Shown: positions 33,300-41,288 of the stretch, in pieces
How positions within the stretch are numbered: the first letter of the stretch is position 1
Layout of the letters: the number at the start of each line of letters is the position of its first letter
Assembly: GCA_030151225.1 (NCBI GenBank)
Contig: JASLEG010000088.1
Coordinates: 1 to 41,516 of the forward strand
Length of the DNA stretch: 41,516 nt
Source of the DNA: Burkholderia sp.
Lineage (GTDB): Bacteria > Pseudomonadota > Gammaproteobacteria > Burkholderiales > Burkholderiaceae
Direction: 5' to 3'
Program-made: the position numbers and the translations under genes
The notes under the pieces: generated by a model
Database searches by the model: none
What the model saw: the letters and a program-made list of their open reading frames with translations, nothing else
Told to the model about the DNA's origin: nothing

Positions 33300-34748
33300 T
33301 CAGCCGTGCTTCAGCGCGACCGTCTTCAGCGTGGTGAAGCCGTACAGCGCCTCGAAGCCCTTCTCGCGACCGTGGCCCGAGCGGCCGCTGCCGCCGAACG
33401 GCAACTCCACGCCGCCGCCGGCGCCGTAGTTGTTGATGAACACCTGGCCGGCCCGCACGCGGCGCGCGAGCCGCATCTGGCGCGCGCCGTCGCGGGTCCA
33501 CACGCCGGCCACGAGCCCGTAGGGGGTGCCGTTGGCGAGCGCCACGGCTTCCTCCTCGTCTTGAAAGCGCATCGCGGCCAGCACCGGCCCGAACACTTCC
33601 TCCTGCGCGAGCCGGTGCGTGCCCGGCACGTCGCGCAGCAGGGTGGGCGCCTGGTAGAAGCCGCTTTCGGGCGCCTCGGGCACCACCTCGCCGTGCGCGG
33701 CCATCGCGATGCCGTCGTGCTGCGCGTCGGACAGGAAATCCCACACGCGCTGCTGCTGCTTCGCATTGATCAGCGGCCCGCAGTCGAGATCCGCGCGGCC
33801 GGGGCCCACCCGCAGCGCCGAGAATGCCGTGGCGAGGCGGTCCAGCAATGGTTCGTACACGGTGCGCTCGATCAGCACGCGGCTGCCGGCCGAGCAGGTC
33901 TGCCCGCCGTTCTGCACGATCGCGGCCACCAGCACGGGCAGCGCGGCGTCGAGATCGGCGTCGGCGAACACGATCTGCGGGGACTTGCCGCCGAGCTCGA
34001 GGGTGACCGGTACGTGGCGCTCGGCGGCCGCCTGCGCGACCAGGCGGCCGGTGTCGGGCGAGCCGGTAAACGAGATGTGGTCGATGCCGGGATGCGCCGA
34101 GAGCGCGGCGCCGGCCTCGTGGCCGTAGCCGGTCACGAGGTTCAGCGCGCCGGGCGGCAGCCCGACCTCGGCGGCGAGCCCTGCCACGTGCAGCAGCGAC
34201 AGGCAGGCGTCCTCGGCCGGCTTCACCACGCAGGCGTTGCCGGTGGCGAGCGCGGCGCCCACGCTGCGCCCGAAGATCTGCATCGGGTAGTTCCACGGCA
34301 CGATGTGGCCCGTCACGCCGTGCGGCTCGCGCAGCGTCAGCACCGTGTAGCCGGCCTGATAGGGCAGGGTTTCGCCGTGCAGCTTGTCGGCGGCGCCGGC
34401 GTAGAACTCGAAGTAGCGCGCGAGCGCGGCGGCGTCGGCGCGCGCCTGCTTGAGCGGCTTGCCGGTGTCGCGGCATTCGAGCTGGGCGAGCGTTTCGTGT
34501 GCGTCGGCCACGCGCTGCGCGAGGCGGTACAGCAGCCGGCCGCGCTCGGCGGCGCTGGTGGCGCCCCAGGCGCCTTCGAAGGCACGCCGCGCGGCCTGCA
34601 CGGCGGCGTCGATGTCGACGGCGGTGCCGCGTGCGAGGCGCGCGAACGGCGCGCCGTCGGACGGATCGATCACGGCGATCGTCTCGCCGTTGGCGGGCGC
34701 GATCCATTCGCCCGCGATGAAGTGCCTTGCGTCTCCCATCTCTTGCAT
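33300..34748 (-). CDS. NAD(P)-dependent aldehyde dehydrogenase
   Basis: This is a 482-residue enzyme of the classical ALDH superfamily, oxidising an aldehyde to a carboxylate. The catalytic pair is complete: general base Glu251 in LELGGKSP and nucleophile Cys285 in GGQTCSAGSR, with the usual 34-residue spacing. The coenzyme-binding PWNYPMQIFG and SFTGSPDTGR and the C-terminal PFGGSGRSGHGREKG are present. It resembles betaine-/aminobutyraldehyde-type dehydrogenases, but the substrate is undetermined. The ATG at 34748 has GGGAG five bases upstream. A second ATG nine bases downstream (34739) is possible, and the frame is open further up without similarity. It probably forms a unit with the MFS carrier and is divergent from ppa. 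Confidence 0.92.
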   Translation of the reverse strand: MQEMGDARHFIAGEWIAPANGETIAVIDPSDGAPFARLARGTAVDIDAAVQAARRAFEGAWGATSAAERGRLLYRLAQRVADAHETLAQLECRDTGKPLKQARADAAALARYFEFYAGAADKLHGETLPYQAGYTVLTLREPHGVTGHIVPWNYPMQIFGRSVGAALATGNACVVKPAEDACLSLLHVAGLAAEVGLPPGALNLVTGYGHEAGAALSAHPGIDHISFTGSPDTGRLVAQAAAERHVPVTLELGGKSPQIVFADADLDAALPVLVAAIVQNGGQTCSAGSRVLIERTVYEPLLDRLATAFSALRVGPGRADLDCGPLINAKQQQRVWDFLSDAQHDGIAMAAHGEVVPEAPESGFYQAPTLLRDVPGTHRLAQEEVFGPVLAAMRFQDEEEAVALANGTPYGLVAGVWTRDGARQMRLARRVRAGQVFINNYGAGGGVELPFGGSGRSGHGREKGFEALYGFTTLKTVALKHG

Positions 34749-34884
34749 GCCTGCTCCCGGCTCGTTGATGTCGATGCGTGATTCAGGTGCGACGGCCGAT
34801 GCGGGGTGCCGCCGAATGCATGGCCGCATCGCTCGGCGAATCAGTTTGCACCCAAGTTCGTCCGAGCGCCATCGGGTGATTGGC

Positions 34885-34890
34885 TATAAT
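34885..34890 (+). promoter_or_regulatory. TATAAT -10 box candidate for ppa
   Basis: A consensus TATAAT preceded by TGGC lies 72 bp before the ppa start codon in the ppa/aldehyde dehydrogenase divergent region. No good -35 hexamer lies 16-18 bp upstream, so the promoter may depend on the -10 element. Confidence 0.5.
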
Positions 34891-34962
34891 GGCGGCTCCG
34901 CGCGGGGGCGGCCCGGTAGGCGCGCCCCGTCCCGATTTCCCTCCGTCACGCAGAGAGCGCTC

Positions 34963-35490
34963 ATGAGCTTCAGCAATGTTCCGGCCGGCAAGGATCTGCC
35001 GCACGATTTCAACGTCATCATCGAAATTCCGGCGCAAAGCGATCCGGTCAAGTACGAAGCCGACAAGGATCTCGGCCTGCTCGTCGTCGATCGTTTCGTC
35101 GGCACCGGCATGCGCTACCCGGTCAACTACGGCTTCATCCCGCAGACGCTGTCGGGCGACGGCGATCCCGTCGACGTGCTCGTGATCACGCCGTTCCCGC
35201 TGCTGGCCGGCTCGGTGGTGCGCTCGCGCGCGCTGGGCATGCTGCAGATGACCGACGAGTCGGGCGTCGACGCGAAGCTGGTGGCCGTGCCGCACGACAA
35301 GGTGTGCCCGATGACGGCCAACATCAAGTCGCTGGACGATGTGCCCGAGTACCTGAAGGACCAGATCAAGCACTTCTTCGAGCAATACAAGGCCCTCGAG
35401 AAGGGCAAGTGGGTGAAGGTGGACGGCTGGGCCGGCATCGACGCCGCCCACAAGGAAATCACCGAAGGCGTGGCGAACGCGCAGAAGTAA
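34963..35490 (+). CDS. ppa: Inorganic pyrophosphatase (family I)
   Basis: The enzyme hydrolyses pyrophosphate released by biosynthetic reactions. The product is 175 residues, the normal size for soluble bacterial hexameric enzymes. Active-site landmarks include VIIEIPAQSDPVKYE, YPVNYGFIPQT and the metal-binding signature DGDPVDVLV with its three aspartates. KALEKGKWVKVDGW lies near the C-terminus. The ATG at 34963 fits the family start MSFSNVPAGKDLP. It is a single gene with its own promoter-like TATAAT and a terminator right after it. Confidence 0.98.
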   Translation: MSFSNVPAGKDLPHDFNVIIEIPAQSDPVKYEADKDLGLLVVDRFVGTGMRYPVNYGFIPQTLSGDGDPVDVLVITPFPLLAGSVVRSRALGMLQMTDESGVDAKLVAVPHDKVCPMTANIKSLDDVPEYLKDQIKHFFEQYKALEKGKWVKVDGWAGIDAAHKEITEGVANAQK

Positions 35491-35515
35491 GCGCTGTTTC
35501 GCGGCAGTCCTGAAG

Positions 35516-35551
35516 ACCGCGCGTGCTCCGCAAGGGGCCGCGCGGTTTTTT
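35516..35551 (+). terminator. Intrinsic terminator of ppa
   Basis: ACCGCGCG (35516-35523) pairs with CGCGCGGT (35539-35546), followed by a T-run to 35551, 26 bp after the ppa stop. No T-tract is present on the other strand. Confidence 0.85.
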
Positions 35552-35561
35552 GTTGGTCGCG

Positions 35562-35942
35562 TTATCGGGCGCGGCGCGCGGCGGCGGTGATGAAGGCCAC
35601 GGGGAGCACGGGCAACGGGATCGCCTCGACGGTCGGCACCTCGGCCTCGACCGCCACCGGCCGCGCCGGCATGACCGAATCGAGCGTGCGCTGTCCGTTC
35701 GCCAGCGCGCGTTTCTGCACCGGCGTGAGCCGCTTGACCCAGTATTCGGCGCGCGAGGCGATCGAGCGGTCGGGCAGCGGGAACCACGCGAGCACCGCGC
35801 GTGGCTTGCGCGCCCGCGTGTAGCGCGCGCCGGTGCCGTTCGCGTGCTGCGCGAAGCGCGCCTCCACGTCGGTGGTGATGCCGGTGTAGAGGCTGCCGTC
35901 CTCGCACTCGATCAGGTACAGGAACCAGGAGGGGGCCTTCAC
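35562..35942 (-). CDS. GIY-YIG domain protein (UPF0213/YhbQ-like)
   Basis: This is a 126-residue protein with a GIY-YIG nuclease-type domain over residues 3-85: FLYLIECEDGSLYTGIT (the YLI...YTG variant of the motif), then RFAQHANGTGARYTRARKP and the catalytic-glutamate helix SRAEYWVKRLTPVQKRAL. Related YhbQ-type proteins are linked to DNA repair or nucleic-acid cleavage, but most are uncharacterised. The last 40 residues are Pro/Val/Ala-rich and not part of the domain. The start is GTG at 35942, overlapping the stop of the upstream acyltransferase gene by three bases (GTGA), a sign of translational coupling. No ribosome binding site of its own was seen. Confidence 0.88.
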   Translation of the reverse strand: MKAPSWFLYLIECEDGSLYTGITTDVEARFAQHANGTGARYTRARKPRAVLAWFPLPDRSIASRAEYWVKRLTPVQKRALANGQRTLDSVMPARPVAVEAEVPTVEAIPLPVLPVAFITAAARRAR

Positions 35943-37099
35943 CGCGTGCCGCCGTCCCTGAACGGGTTGTGCTCGCGCAGTTCGTCCACGTAGGCGTGGA
36001 TCTGCCCGGTCTCGCGCTTGAGAAAGTCGCCCACCGCATCGGCGAAGGCCGGATGCGCGAGCCAGTGCGCCGAGTGCGTGACGGTGGGCAGGAAGCCGCG
36101 CGCGAGCTTGTGCTCGCCCTGCGCGCCGCCCTCGAATGCGCCCAGTCCCTCCTCGATGCAGAACTCCAGCAACTGGTAATAGGCGGTCTCGAAGTGCAGG
36201 CAGGGCACGTGCTCGAGTGCGCCCCAGTAGCGCCCGTACAGCGTGCCGCCGCCGGCCGCGCCGGGCTCGCGCCGATACACGGCCAGCGCGCTCGCGATCG
36301 GCTTGCCGTCGGCCTCGGCGATCACGAGCAGCAGGTTCTCGGGCATCGTCTCGCCGATCCGGCGGAAGAAGTCGAGGTTCAGATACGGGCTCGAATAATG
36401 CTCGCGGTAGGTTTGCCGATAGCAGCGCGAGAAGAAGCGCCAGTCGGCGTCGGTCGCATCCTCGCCGCGCACGCGCCGGAACGTGACGCCGGCCTCGGCC
36501 ACCTTGCGCCGCTCGGCGCGGATGTTCTTGCGCTTCTTCTGCTCGAGCGTGGCGAGGAAATCGTCGAAGTGGCGATAGCCCTGATTGATCCAGTGGAACT
36601 GCACGCCCTCGCGCAGCATCATGCCCATCTCGGCGAGCAGCGCGGCCTCGTCGCCGGTGGGGAACAGCACGTGCAGCGAGGACACGTCGCTCTGCTCGGC
36701 CAGGGCCACCAGGGTGGCGGCGAGCTGGCGGCGCGCGCGATCGTTGGCGGCGATCAGGCGCGTGCCGTGCACGGGCGTGAAGGGCACCGCGCACAGCAGC
36801 TTCGGGTAATAGGGCACGCCGTTGCGCTGGTAGGCATCGGCCCAGGTCCAGTCGAACACGTACTCGCCGTAGGAATGCTGCTTCGCGTACACGGGCGTGG
36901 CGCCCACCAGCGCGCCGCTGGCCTCGTCGGTCAGCGTCAGGAAGTTCGGCGACCAGCCGGTCTCGCCGCTTGCGCAACCGGTGGCGTGCAGCGCGGCGAG
37001 GAATTCGTGGCGCAGGAACGGAGTGGGGTGAGCCTGCCGCGCGAGCAGCGCGTTCCACTCCTCGGCGTCCGTTTCGAGCGGAGACGTGAGGAGCCCCAT
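35939..37099 (-). CDS. FemAB-like / GNAT-fold acyltransferase of the DUF482 (peptidogalycan biosynthesis) family
   Basis: This is a 386-residue cytoplasmic protein of the FemAB-like PF04339 family. The family signature is clear: HPTPFLRHEFLAALHATG, AYQRNGVPYYPKLLCAVPFTPV, RFFSRCYRQTYREHYSSPYLN and GALEHVPCLHFETAYYQLLEFCIE. FemAB relatives transfer amino acids or acyl groups from tRNA or CoA donors, for example into peptidoglycan bridges; the substrate of this family is not established. I use the ATG at 37099. A TTG at 37126 would add nine residues, and neither start has a good ribosome binding site. The stop overlaps the GTG start of the GIY-YIG gene. It is divergent from nadE. Confidence 0.88.
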   Translation of the reverse strand: MGLLTSPLETDAEEWNALLARQAHPTPFLRHEFLAALHATGCASGETGWSPNFLTLTDEASGALVGATPVYAKQHSYGEYVFDWTWADAYQRNGVPYYPKLLCAVPFTPVHGTRLIAANDRARRQLAATLVALAEQSDVSSLHVLFPTGDEAALLAEMGMMLREGVQFHWINQGYRHFDDFLATLEQKKRKNIRAERRKVAEAGVTFRRVRGEDATDADWRFFSRCYRQTYREHYSSPYLNLDFFRRIGETMPENLLLVIAEADGKPIASALAVYRREPGAAGGGTLYGRYWGALEHVPCLHFETAYYQLLEFCIEEGLGAFEGGAQGEHKLARGFLPTVTHSAHWLAHPAFADAVGDFLKRETGQIHAYVDELREHNPFRDGGTR

Positions 37100-37230
37100 G
37101 CGATAATCGATGCGTTCGTGTTTCAACCGTGTGAGATCCGTTTCGTTCGGCGCGCGCCTTGCCGCGCGGCGCCGGTGATGCGCCCGAGGGCGCTCGTCAC
37201 GCGGCCCGCCGCGGCCGCGCAGATTCCGTC

Positions 37231-38928
37231 ATGAAAACCCGTATCGCTCTCGCCCAACTCAACGTCACCGTCGGCGATTTCGCCGGTAACGTCGCCCGGA
37301 TCGTCGAGGCCGCGCGCGCTGCGCACAAGGATGGTGCGCATCTGATGGTCGCGCCGGAGCTCGCGCTGTCGGGCTACCCGCCCGAGGATCTGCTGCTGCG
37401 GCCCGCGTTCTACGCGGCGGCGGCCGCGGCGCTGGCCGATCTGGCCGCGCAGCTCGCGCCGCTGGCCGGGCTCGCGGTGCTGGTGGGCCACCCGCTGCGC
37501 AGTGCTGGTGCCAGCGCCGATGGTAATGCAAACCGCTCGATCGGGCGCGGTGTCGATCCGGTCGACACCTGGAACGCGGCGTCGCTGATCGAGGGCGGCC
37601 AGGTGCGCGCCACCTATCGCAAGCAGGATCTGCCCAATACCGAGGTATTCGACGAGAAGCGCTATTTCGCGAGCGATCGCGAGCCGTGCGTGTTCGAGCT
37701 GAACGGCACGCGTTTCGGCGTGCTGATCTGCGAGGACGTCTGGCACGCGTCGGCCGCGCAGCTCGCGAAGGCCGCCGGCGCCGAGGTGCTGCTGGTGCCG
37801 AACGGGTCGCCGTTCCACATGAACAAGGAGGCGGTGCGCGTCGACATCGTGCGCGAGCGCGTGCGCGAGACCGGCCTGCCGATGGTGTACGTGAACCTGG
37901 TGGGCGGTCAGGACGAGCTCGTGTTCGACGGCGGCTCCTTCGTGCTGGACGGCACGGGCGAGCTGGTCGCGCGCATGGCGCAGTTCGAGGAAGGCCACGC
38001 GATCGTCGAGTTCGACGGCGCGCGGCCGGTCGCGGCCACCGCCGCGATCGCGCCGGTGCTGGCCACCGAGGCGCAGGTCTATCGGGCGCTGGTCACCGGC
38101 GTGCGCGACTACATCGGCAAGAACGGCTTCCCCGGCGCGCTGATCGGCCTGTCGGGCGGCGTGGATTCGGCGCTGGTGCTGGCCGTGGCCTGCGACGCGC
38201 TCGGCGCGCAGCGTGTGCGCGCGGTAATGATGCCGTCGCGCTACACGGCCGACATCTCCACCACCGACGCGGCCGAGATGGCGCGCCGGGTGGGCGTGCG
38301 TTACGACGAGATCGCGATCGCGCCGATGTTCGACGCGTTCCGCGCGTCGCTGGCCGGCGAATTCGCCGGCCGCGAGGAGGACGCGACCGAGGAGAACATC
38401 CAGGCGCGCATCCGCGGCACGCTGCTGATGGCGCTGTCGAACAAGTTCGGCTCGATCGTGCTGACCACCGGCAACAAGAGCGAGATGGCGGTCGGCTACT
38501 GCACGCTGTACGGCGACATGGCCGGCGGTTTCGCGGTGATCAAGGACATCGCCAAGACGCTCGTCTATCGCCTTTGCCATTACCGCAACGGCACGAGCGC
38601 ATTCGGTGCGCGCGACGTGATCCCCGAGCGGATCCTCACGCGCGCGCCGTCGGCGGAGCTGCGCGAGAACCAGACCGACCAGGACAGCCTGCCGCCCTAC
38701 GATGCGCTCGACGCGATCATGCGCATGTACATGGAAGAGGACCGGCCGCTGGCCGAGATCGTGGCGGCCGGCTATGCCGAGGCGGATGTACTCCGCGTCA
38801 CGCGCCTCATCAAGATCAACGAGTACAAGCGGCGCCAGGCGCCGATCGGGATCCGCGTCACGCACCGCGCGTTCGGCCGCGACTGGCGCTACCCGATCAC
38901 CTCGCGCTTTTCCGAACGCATCGATTGA
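37231..38928 (+). CDS. nadE: Glutamine-dependent NAD+ synthetase
   Basis: The enzyme converts nicotinate adenine dinucleotide to NAD+, using ammonia channelled from glutamine. The product is 565 residues, the two-domain form. An N-terminal nitrilase-type glutaminase domain has catalytic Glu43, Lys131 (YRKQDLPN) and Cys167 (LICEDVW). A C-terminal synthetase domain has the PP-loop LSGGVDSALV near 307-316 and TTGNKSEMAVGYCT. The ATG at 37231 begins MKTRIALAQLNVTVGD; 72 bases of open frame upstream are not conserved. A short Gly/Asn/Ala insertion lies at about residues 90-110. It is followed 68 bp later by glnB on the same strand, an arrangement that matters because PII proteins can regulate NadE in other proteobacteria. 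Confidence 0.96.
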   Translation: MKTRIALAQLNVTVGDFAGNVARIVEAARAAHKDGAHLMVAPELALSGYPPEDLLLRPAFYAAAAAALADLAAQLAPLAGLAVLVGHPLRSAGASADGNANRSIGRGVDPVDTWNAASLIEGGQVRATYRKQDLPNTEVFDEKRYFASDREPCVFELNGTRFGVLICEDVWHASAAQLAKAAGAEVLLVPNGSPFHMNKEAVRVDIVRERVRETGLPMVYVNLVGGQDELVFDGGSFVLDGTGELVARMAQFEEGHAIVEFDGARPVAATAAIAPVLATEAQVYRALVTGVRDYIGKNGFPGALIGLSGGVDSALVLAVACDALGAQRVRAVMMPSRYTADISTTDAAEMARRVGVRYDEIAIAPMFDAFRASLAGEFAGREEDATEENIQARIRGTLLMALSNKFGSIVLTTGNKSEMAVGYCTLYGDMAGGFAVIKDIAKTLVYRLCHYRNGTSAFGARDVIPERILTRAPSAELRENQTDQDSLPPYDALDAIMRMYMEEDRPLAEIVAAGYAEADVLRVTRLIKINEYKRRQAPIGIRVTHRAFGRDWRYPITSRFSERID

Positions 38929-38933
38929 CCGTA

Positions 38934-38961
38934 TCGACCGACGGCCTGCAACGCGTAGAAT
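38934..38961 (+). promoter_or_regulatory. Candidate glnB promoter
   Basis: TCGACC (38934-38939), a 16-bp gap and TAGAAT (38956-38961) sit 35 bp before the glnB start, in the 68-bp gap after nadE. No sigma-54 (GG-N10-GC) element was seen. Moderate match, by eye only. Confidence 0.35.
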
Positions 38962-38996
38962 CCGCTCAAGCCGTCCCAATTATCCGGAGCATCATC

Positions 38997-39335
38997 ATGA
39001 AACGCATTACCGCCATCATCAAACCGTTCAAGCTCGACGAAGTGCGCGAGGCGCTCGCCGACGTGGGCCTGACCGGCCTCACCGTCACGGAAGTGAAGGG
39101 CTTCGGCCGCCAGAAGGGCCATACCGAGCTGTATCGCGGCGCGGAATACGTGGTCGACTTCCTGCCGAAGATGAAGATCGAGGTGGTGGTGGCCGCCGAT
39201 CAGGTCGACCAGGTGATCGACGCCGTGATCGGCGCGGCGCGCACCGGCAAGATCGGCGACGGCAAGATCTTCGTGTCCGACGTCGAGCGCGTGATCCGGA
39301 TCCGCACCGGCGAGGAGAACGAAGCGGCCGTGTGA
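38997..39335 (+). CDS. glnB: Nitrogen regulatory protein P-II
   Basis: This small trimeric signal protein senses 2-oxoglutarate and ATP/ADP and is uridylylated when nitrogen is low. The product is 112 residues, exactly family length. The T-loop RGAEYVVDFLPK carries the uridylylation site Tyr51. The B-loop GKIGDGKIFV and C-terminal RIRTGEENEAAV are intact. CGGAG lies seven bases before the ATG. No amtB is adjacent, which argues for GlnB over GlnK. It sits directly after nadE and may be transcribed both with it and from its own promoter. A perfect hairpin terminator follows. Confidence 0.95.
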   Translation: MKRITAIIKPFKLDEVREALADVGLTGLTVTEVKGFGRQKGHTELYRGAEYVVDFLPKMKIEVVVAADQVDQVIDAVIGAARTGKIGDGKIFVSDVERVIRIRTGEENEAAV

Positions 39336-39362
39336 GTTCGAAGCGGCGCATCGCATGACGTG

Positions 39363-39390
39363 AAAACGGCCCGGATCTTCCGGGCCGTTT
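39363..39390 (+). terminator. Intrinsic terminator of glnB
   Basis: AAACGGCCCGGA (39364-39375) and TCCGGGCCGTTT (39379-39390) pair perfectly around a 3-base loop, 28 bp after the glnB stop. The T-run is short, but the stem is very strong. Confidence 0.85.
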
Positions 39391-39422
39391 CCGTTTGCGC
39401 GCGGCGTTTTCCGCGCCCCAAT

Positions 39423-39458
39423 AAAAAACGGTGCGATACCCGTTCGGGTACCGCACCG
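39423..39458 (-). terminator. Intrinsic terminator of the porin gene
   Basis: The stem 39429-39442 / 39445-39458 (CGGTGCG.TACCCG with its complement, one G-T type mismatch) is followed on the minus strand by six U residues (the A-run at 39423-39428). It is 68 bp past the porin stop. Confidence 0.9.
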
Positions 39459-39525
39459 ATACGCGCCTCTCGCAGCAGCGTGAAACTCGATGTCTTGCCT
39501 TGTCGCCTGATTCGTCTCGCGACGA

Positions 39526-40599
39526 TCAGAACACGTGTTGGATGCCTGCGTACACGCCGGTCTGCGAACCACCCTTGACCGGGTTGCCGGTTGCCACCGC
39601 CGTGCCGGCGCCGTTCGCGTTCAGGCCGAAGTTGGCCGTCTTGCTGTTGCGCACCGTGGCTGCCTGGATGTCGAGCAGCGTGCGCTTCGACAGGTTGTAC
39701 GAGCCGCCGATCGTGTAGATGTTCGCGTTGCCGCCACCGTTGTTGGCGTTCACGTGGTACACGGCCGCGATCAGCGCTGCCGCCGGCGTTGCCTGCCACG
39801 TCACGCCGCCCCAGATCTGCTGGGTCGTCGTGATGCCTGCGTTGACTGCCGGGCCGGCGCTGTTGGCGTGCGACGACTGGTATGCAGCCTGCAGCTTGAA
39901 CTGGCCCAGGAACACGTTGGCGCCGGCGAAGTATTCACGCGAATTGTTGAACACGTCGTTGAACGTGCCGTTCGCGCTGCGCACTTCGTCGAACAGGCCG
40001 CGCAACTGGAACAGCGAGTTCGTGTAGGTGACCTGCAGGCCGTCCGAGCGGCCTTGTGCCGTCGTGCCGTCGCCGTTGAAGCTCGACGAGTTCGACAGCG
40101 AGTACTGACCGTACACGTCGAAGCCGTACAGGTTCGGCGATTGGTACGAAATGTTGTTGCTGGTCTTGTTCCAGTTACGACCGCGCACGAGCGATGCCGT
40201 GGACCAGTTCGACTGACCGAACGGATCGAAGTCCCACACGCCGTTGGCGATCGCGAGTTCGCGGCCGAGCAGCAGGGTACCGTAGGCGTCGTTCGAGATC
40301 CCGACCGTCGCGAAACGATCCCAGATCGTGCCGCTCGTGCCCATGTTGCCGTTCATCGTGTTGAACGCGCCTTCCAGGTGGAACAGGACCTTGTAGCCGC
40401 CGCCGATGTCTTCGGTGCCCTTGATGCCCCACAGGCTCGTGCCCCAGTCACCGCTTTCCGCGCGGACCGTGTGGCCGGCCTGGCCGCCATTCAGGTACTC
40501 GAGCCCGGCATCCAGGCGACCGTACAGCGTCACGCTGCTTTGCGCATGTGCCGCTACTCCGGCAGTCATCAGTGCTGCCGTGAGCAATGCTTTCTTCAT
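39526..40599 (-). CDS. Gram-negative general porin (OmpC/OpcP type)
   Basis: This is a 357-residue outer-membrane trimeric porin. The signal peptide MKKALLTAALMTAGVAAHA is cleaved before QSSVTLYGRLDAGLEY, the typical beta-proteobacterial first strand. Alternating beta-strand pattern, the L3-like WDFDPFGQSNW region and the C-terminal strand ending VYAGIQHVF (terminal Phe for BAM recognition) follow. I start at the ATG at 40599, with GGAGG five bases upstream; ATGs at 40602 and 40611 are in frame but less well placed. Codon use is biased towards C-ending codons, as in highly expressed genes. It has its own terminator and a long upstream region with several inverted repeats, so strong regulation is likely. 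Confidence 0.94.
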   Translation of the reverse strand: MKKALLTAALMTAGVAAHAQSSVTLYGRLDAGLEYLNGGQAGHTVRAESGDWGTSLWGIKGTEDIGGGYKVLFHLEGAFNTMNGNMGTSGTIWDRFATVGISNDAYGTLLLGRELAIANGVWDFDPFGQSNWSTASLVRGRNWNKTSNNISYQSPNLYGFDVYGQYSLSNSSSFNGDGTTAQGRSDGLQVTYTNSLFQLRGLFDEVRSANGTFNDVFNNSREYFAGANVFLGQFKLQAAYQSSHANSAGPAVNAGITTTQQIWGGVTWQATPAAALIAAVYHVNANNGGGNANIYTIGGSYNLSKRTLLDIQAATVRNSKTANFGLNANGAGTAVATGNPVKGGSQTGVYAGIQHVF

Positions 40600-41288
40600 C
40601 ATCTCCTCCATACCCTGTCAAAAAGTCAACCCACCAACTGCGAAGATGTCGGATGCGTGCATGCATCCGATCACATGGGATAACCAGGGAGACCGCCTGC
40701 GACAGCCGGATAGGCACGCACATTCTCGAGCGGACTTGCCGTTTTGCAGGCCGTTTTGCCGATCGGGCAAAGCCGGTGTCTCCTGTTGTCATGGAGTCAA
40801 ACTACATTCCACGACTTTCGTTTTGCTACTTTGGTTACTAATTTAGCAAAAATACACTTTTATGGCGACAAGAAATGTTGTTTGACTAACTGATGTCGCC
40901 AAATTGCCATAAACACCGGGGGGCGAGCTGCGAAACGCGTTTGAGGATTCATCGTAAAGCCTTGTCCGGCAAGGCTTTCACGGTTTTCTCGCGGGTGGGT
41001 CAAGGATTGCCACTATTGACGCCCGGTCGCGACGCATATCTCGAAAATCGGGCGAAATCGTTAGCGATCCGTAAAGATTTGCCACTGCCGGGATCGCCGG
41101 AAGCGCTCGTTTAGTTCGTTTTTCTAAACAAATGGGATGCGGCCCGATGTATCGTGCGATGTTTGCGCACGACTGGCAATCGGTATGTATGCGGAATGCG
41201 CGAAGCGCGGGGAGGGGCGGCGAAGCTGAGGGCGGGTGCGGCCGTCGCGCGGGGCCGGTGTGGCGTGGCGACGACGGCCAGAGGGGGC
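40600..41288. promoter_or_regulatory. 689-bp AT-richer upstream region of the porin gene with inverted repeats
   Basis: No supported gene is present. Inverted repeats seen: near-palindrome GGATGCGTGCATGCATCC (40651-40668); TTTTGCTA/TAGCAAAA (40821-40828 and 40844-40851); GGCGACA/TGTCGCC (40864-40870 and 40894-40900) nested in TATGGC/GCCATA; AAAGCCTTG/CAAGGCTTT (40956-40964 and 40970-40978); GTTTAG/CTAAAC (41109-41114 and 41124-41129). Base composition is clearly less GC-rich than the genes between about 40780 and 41150. The first element would be in the porin 5' UTR; the others are candidate operators or ends of a small RNA. No consensus promoter could be fixed. Confidence 0.45.

Noticed and set aside
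40893..41114. 73-codon plus-strand open frame in the porin upstream region
   Set aside because: No ribosome binding site or recognisable similarity, and it runs through the 9-bp hairpin; more likely non-coding.
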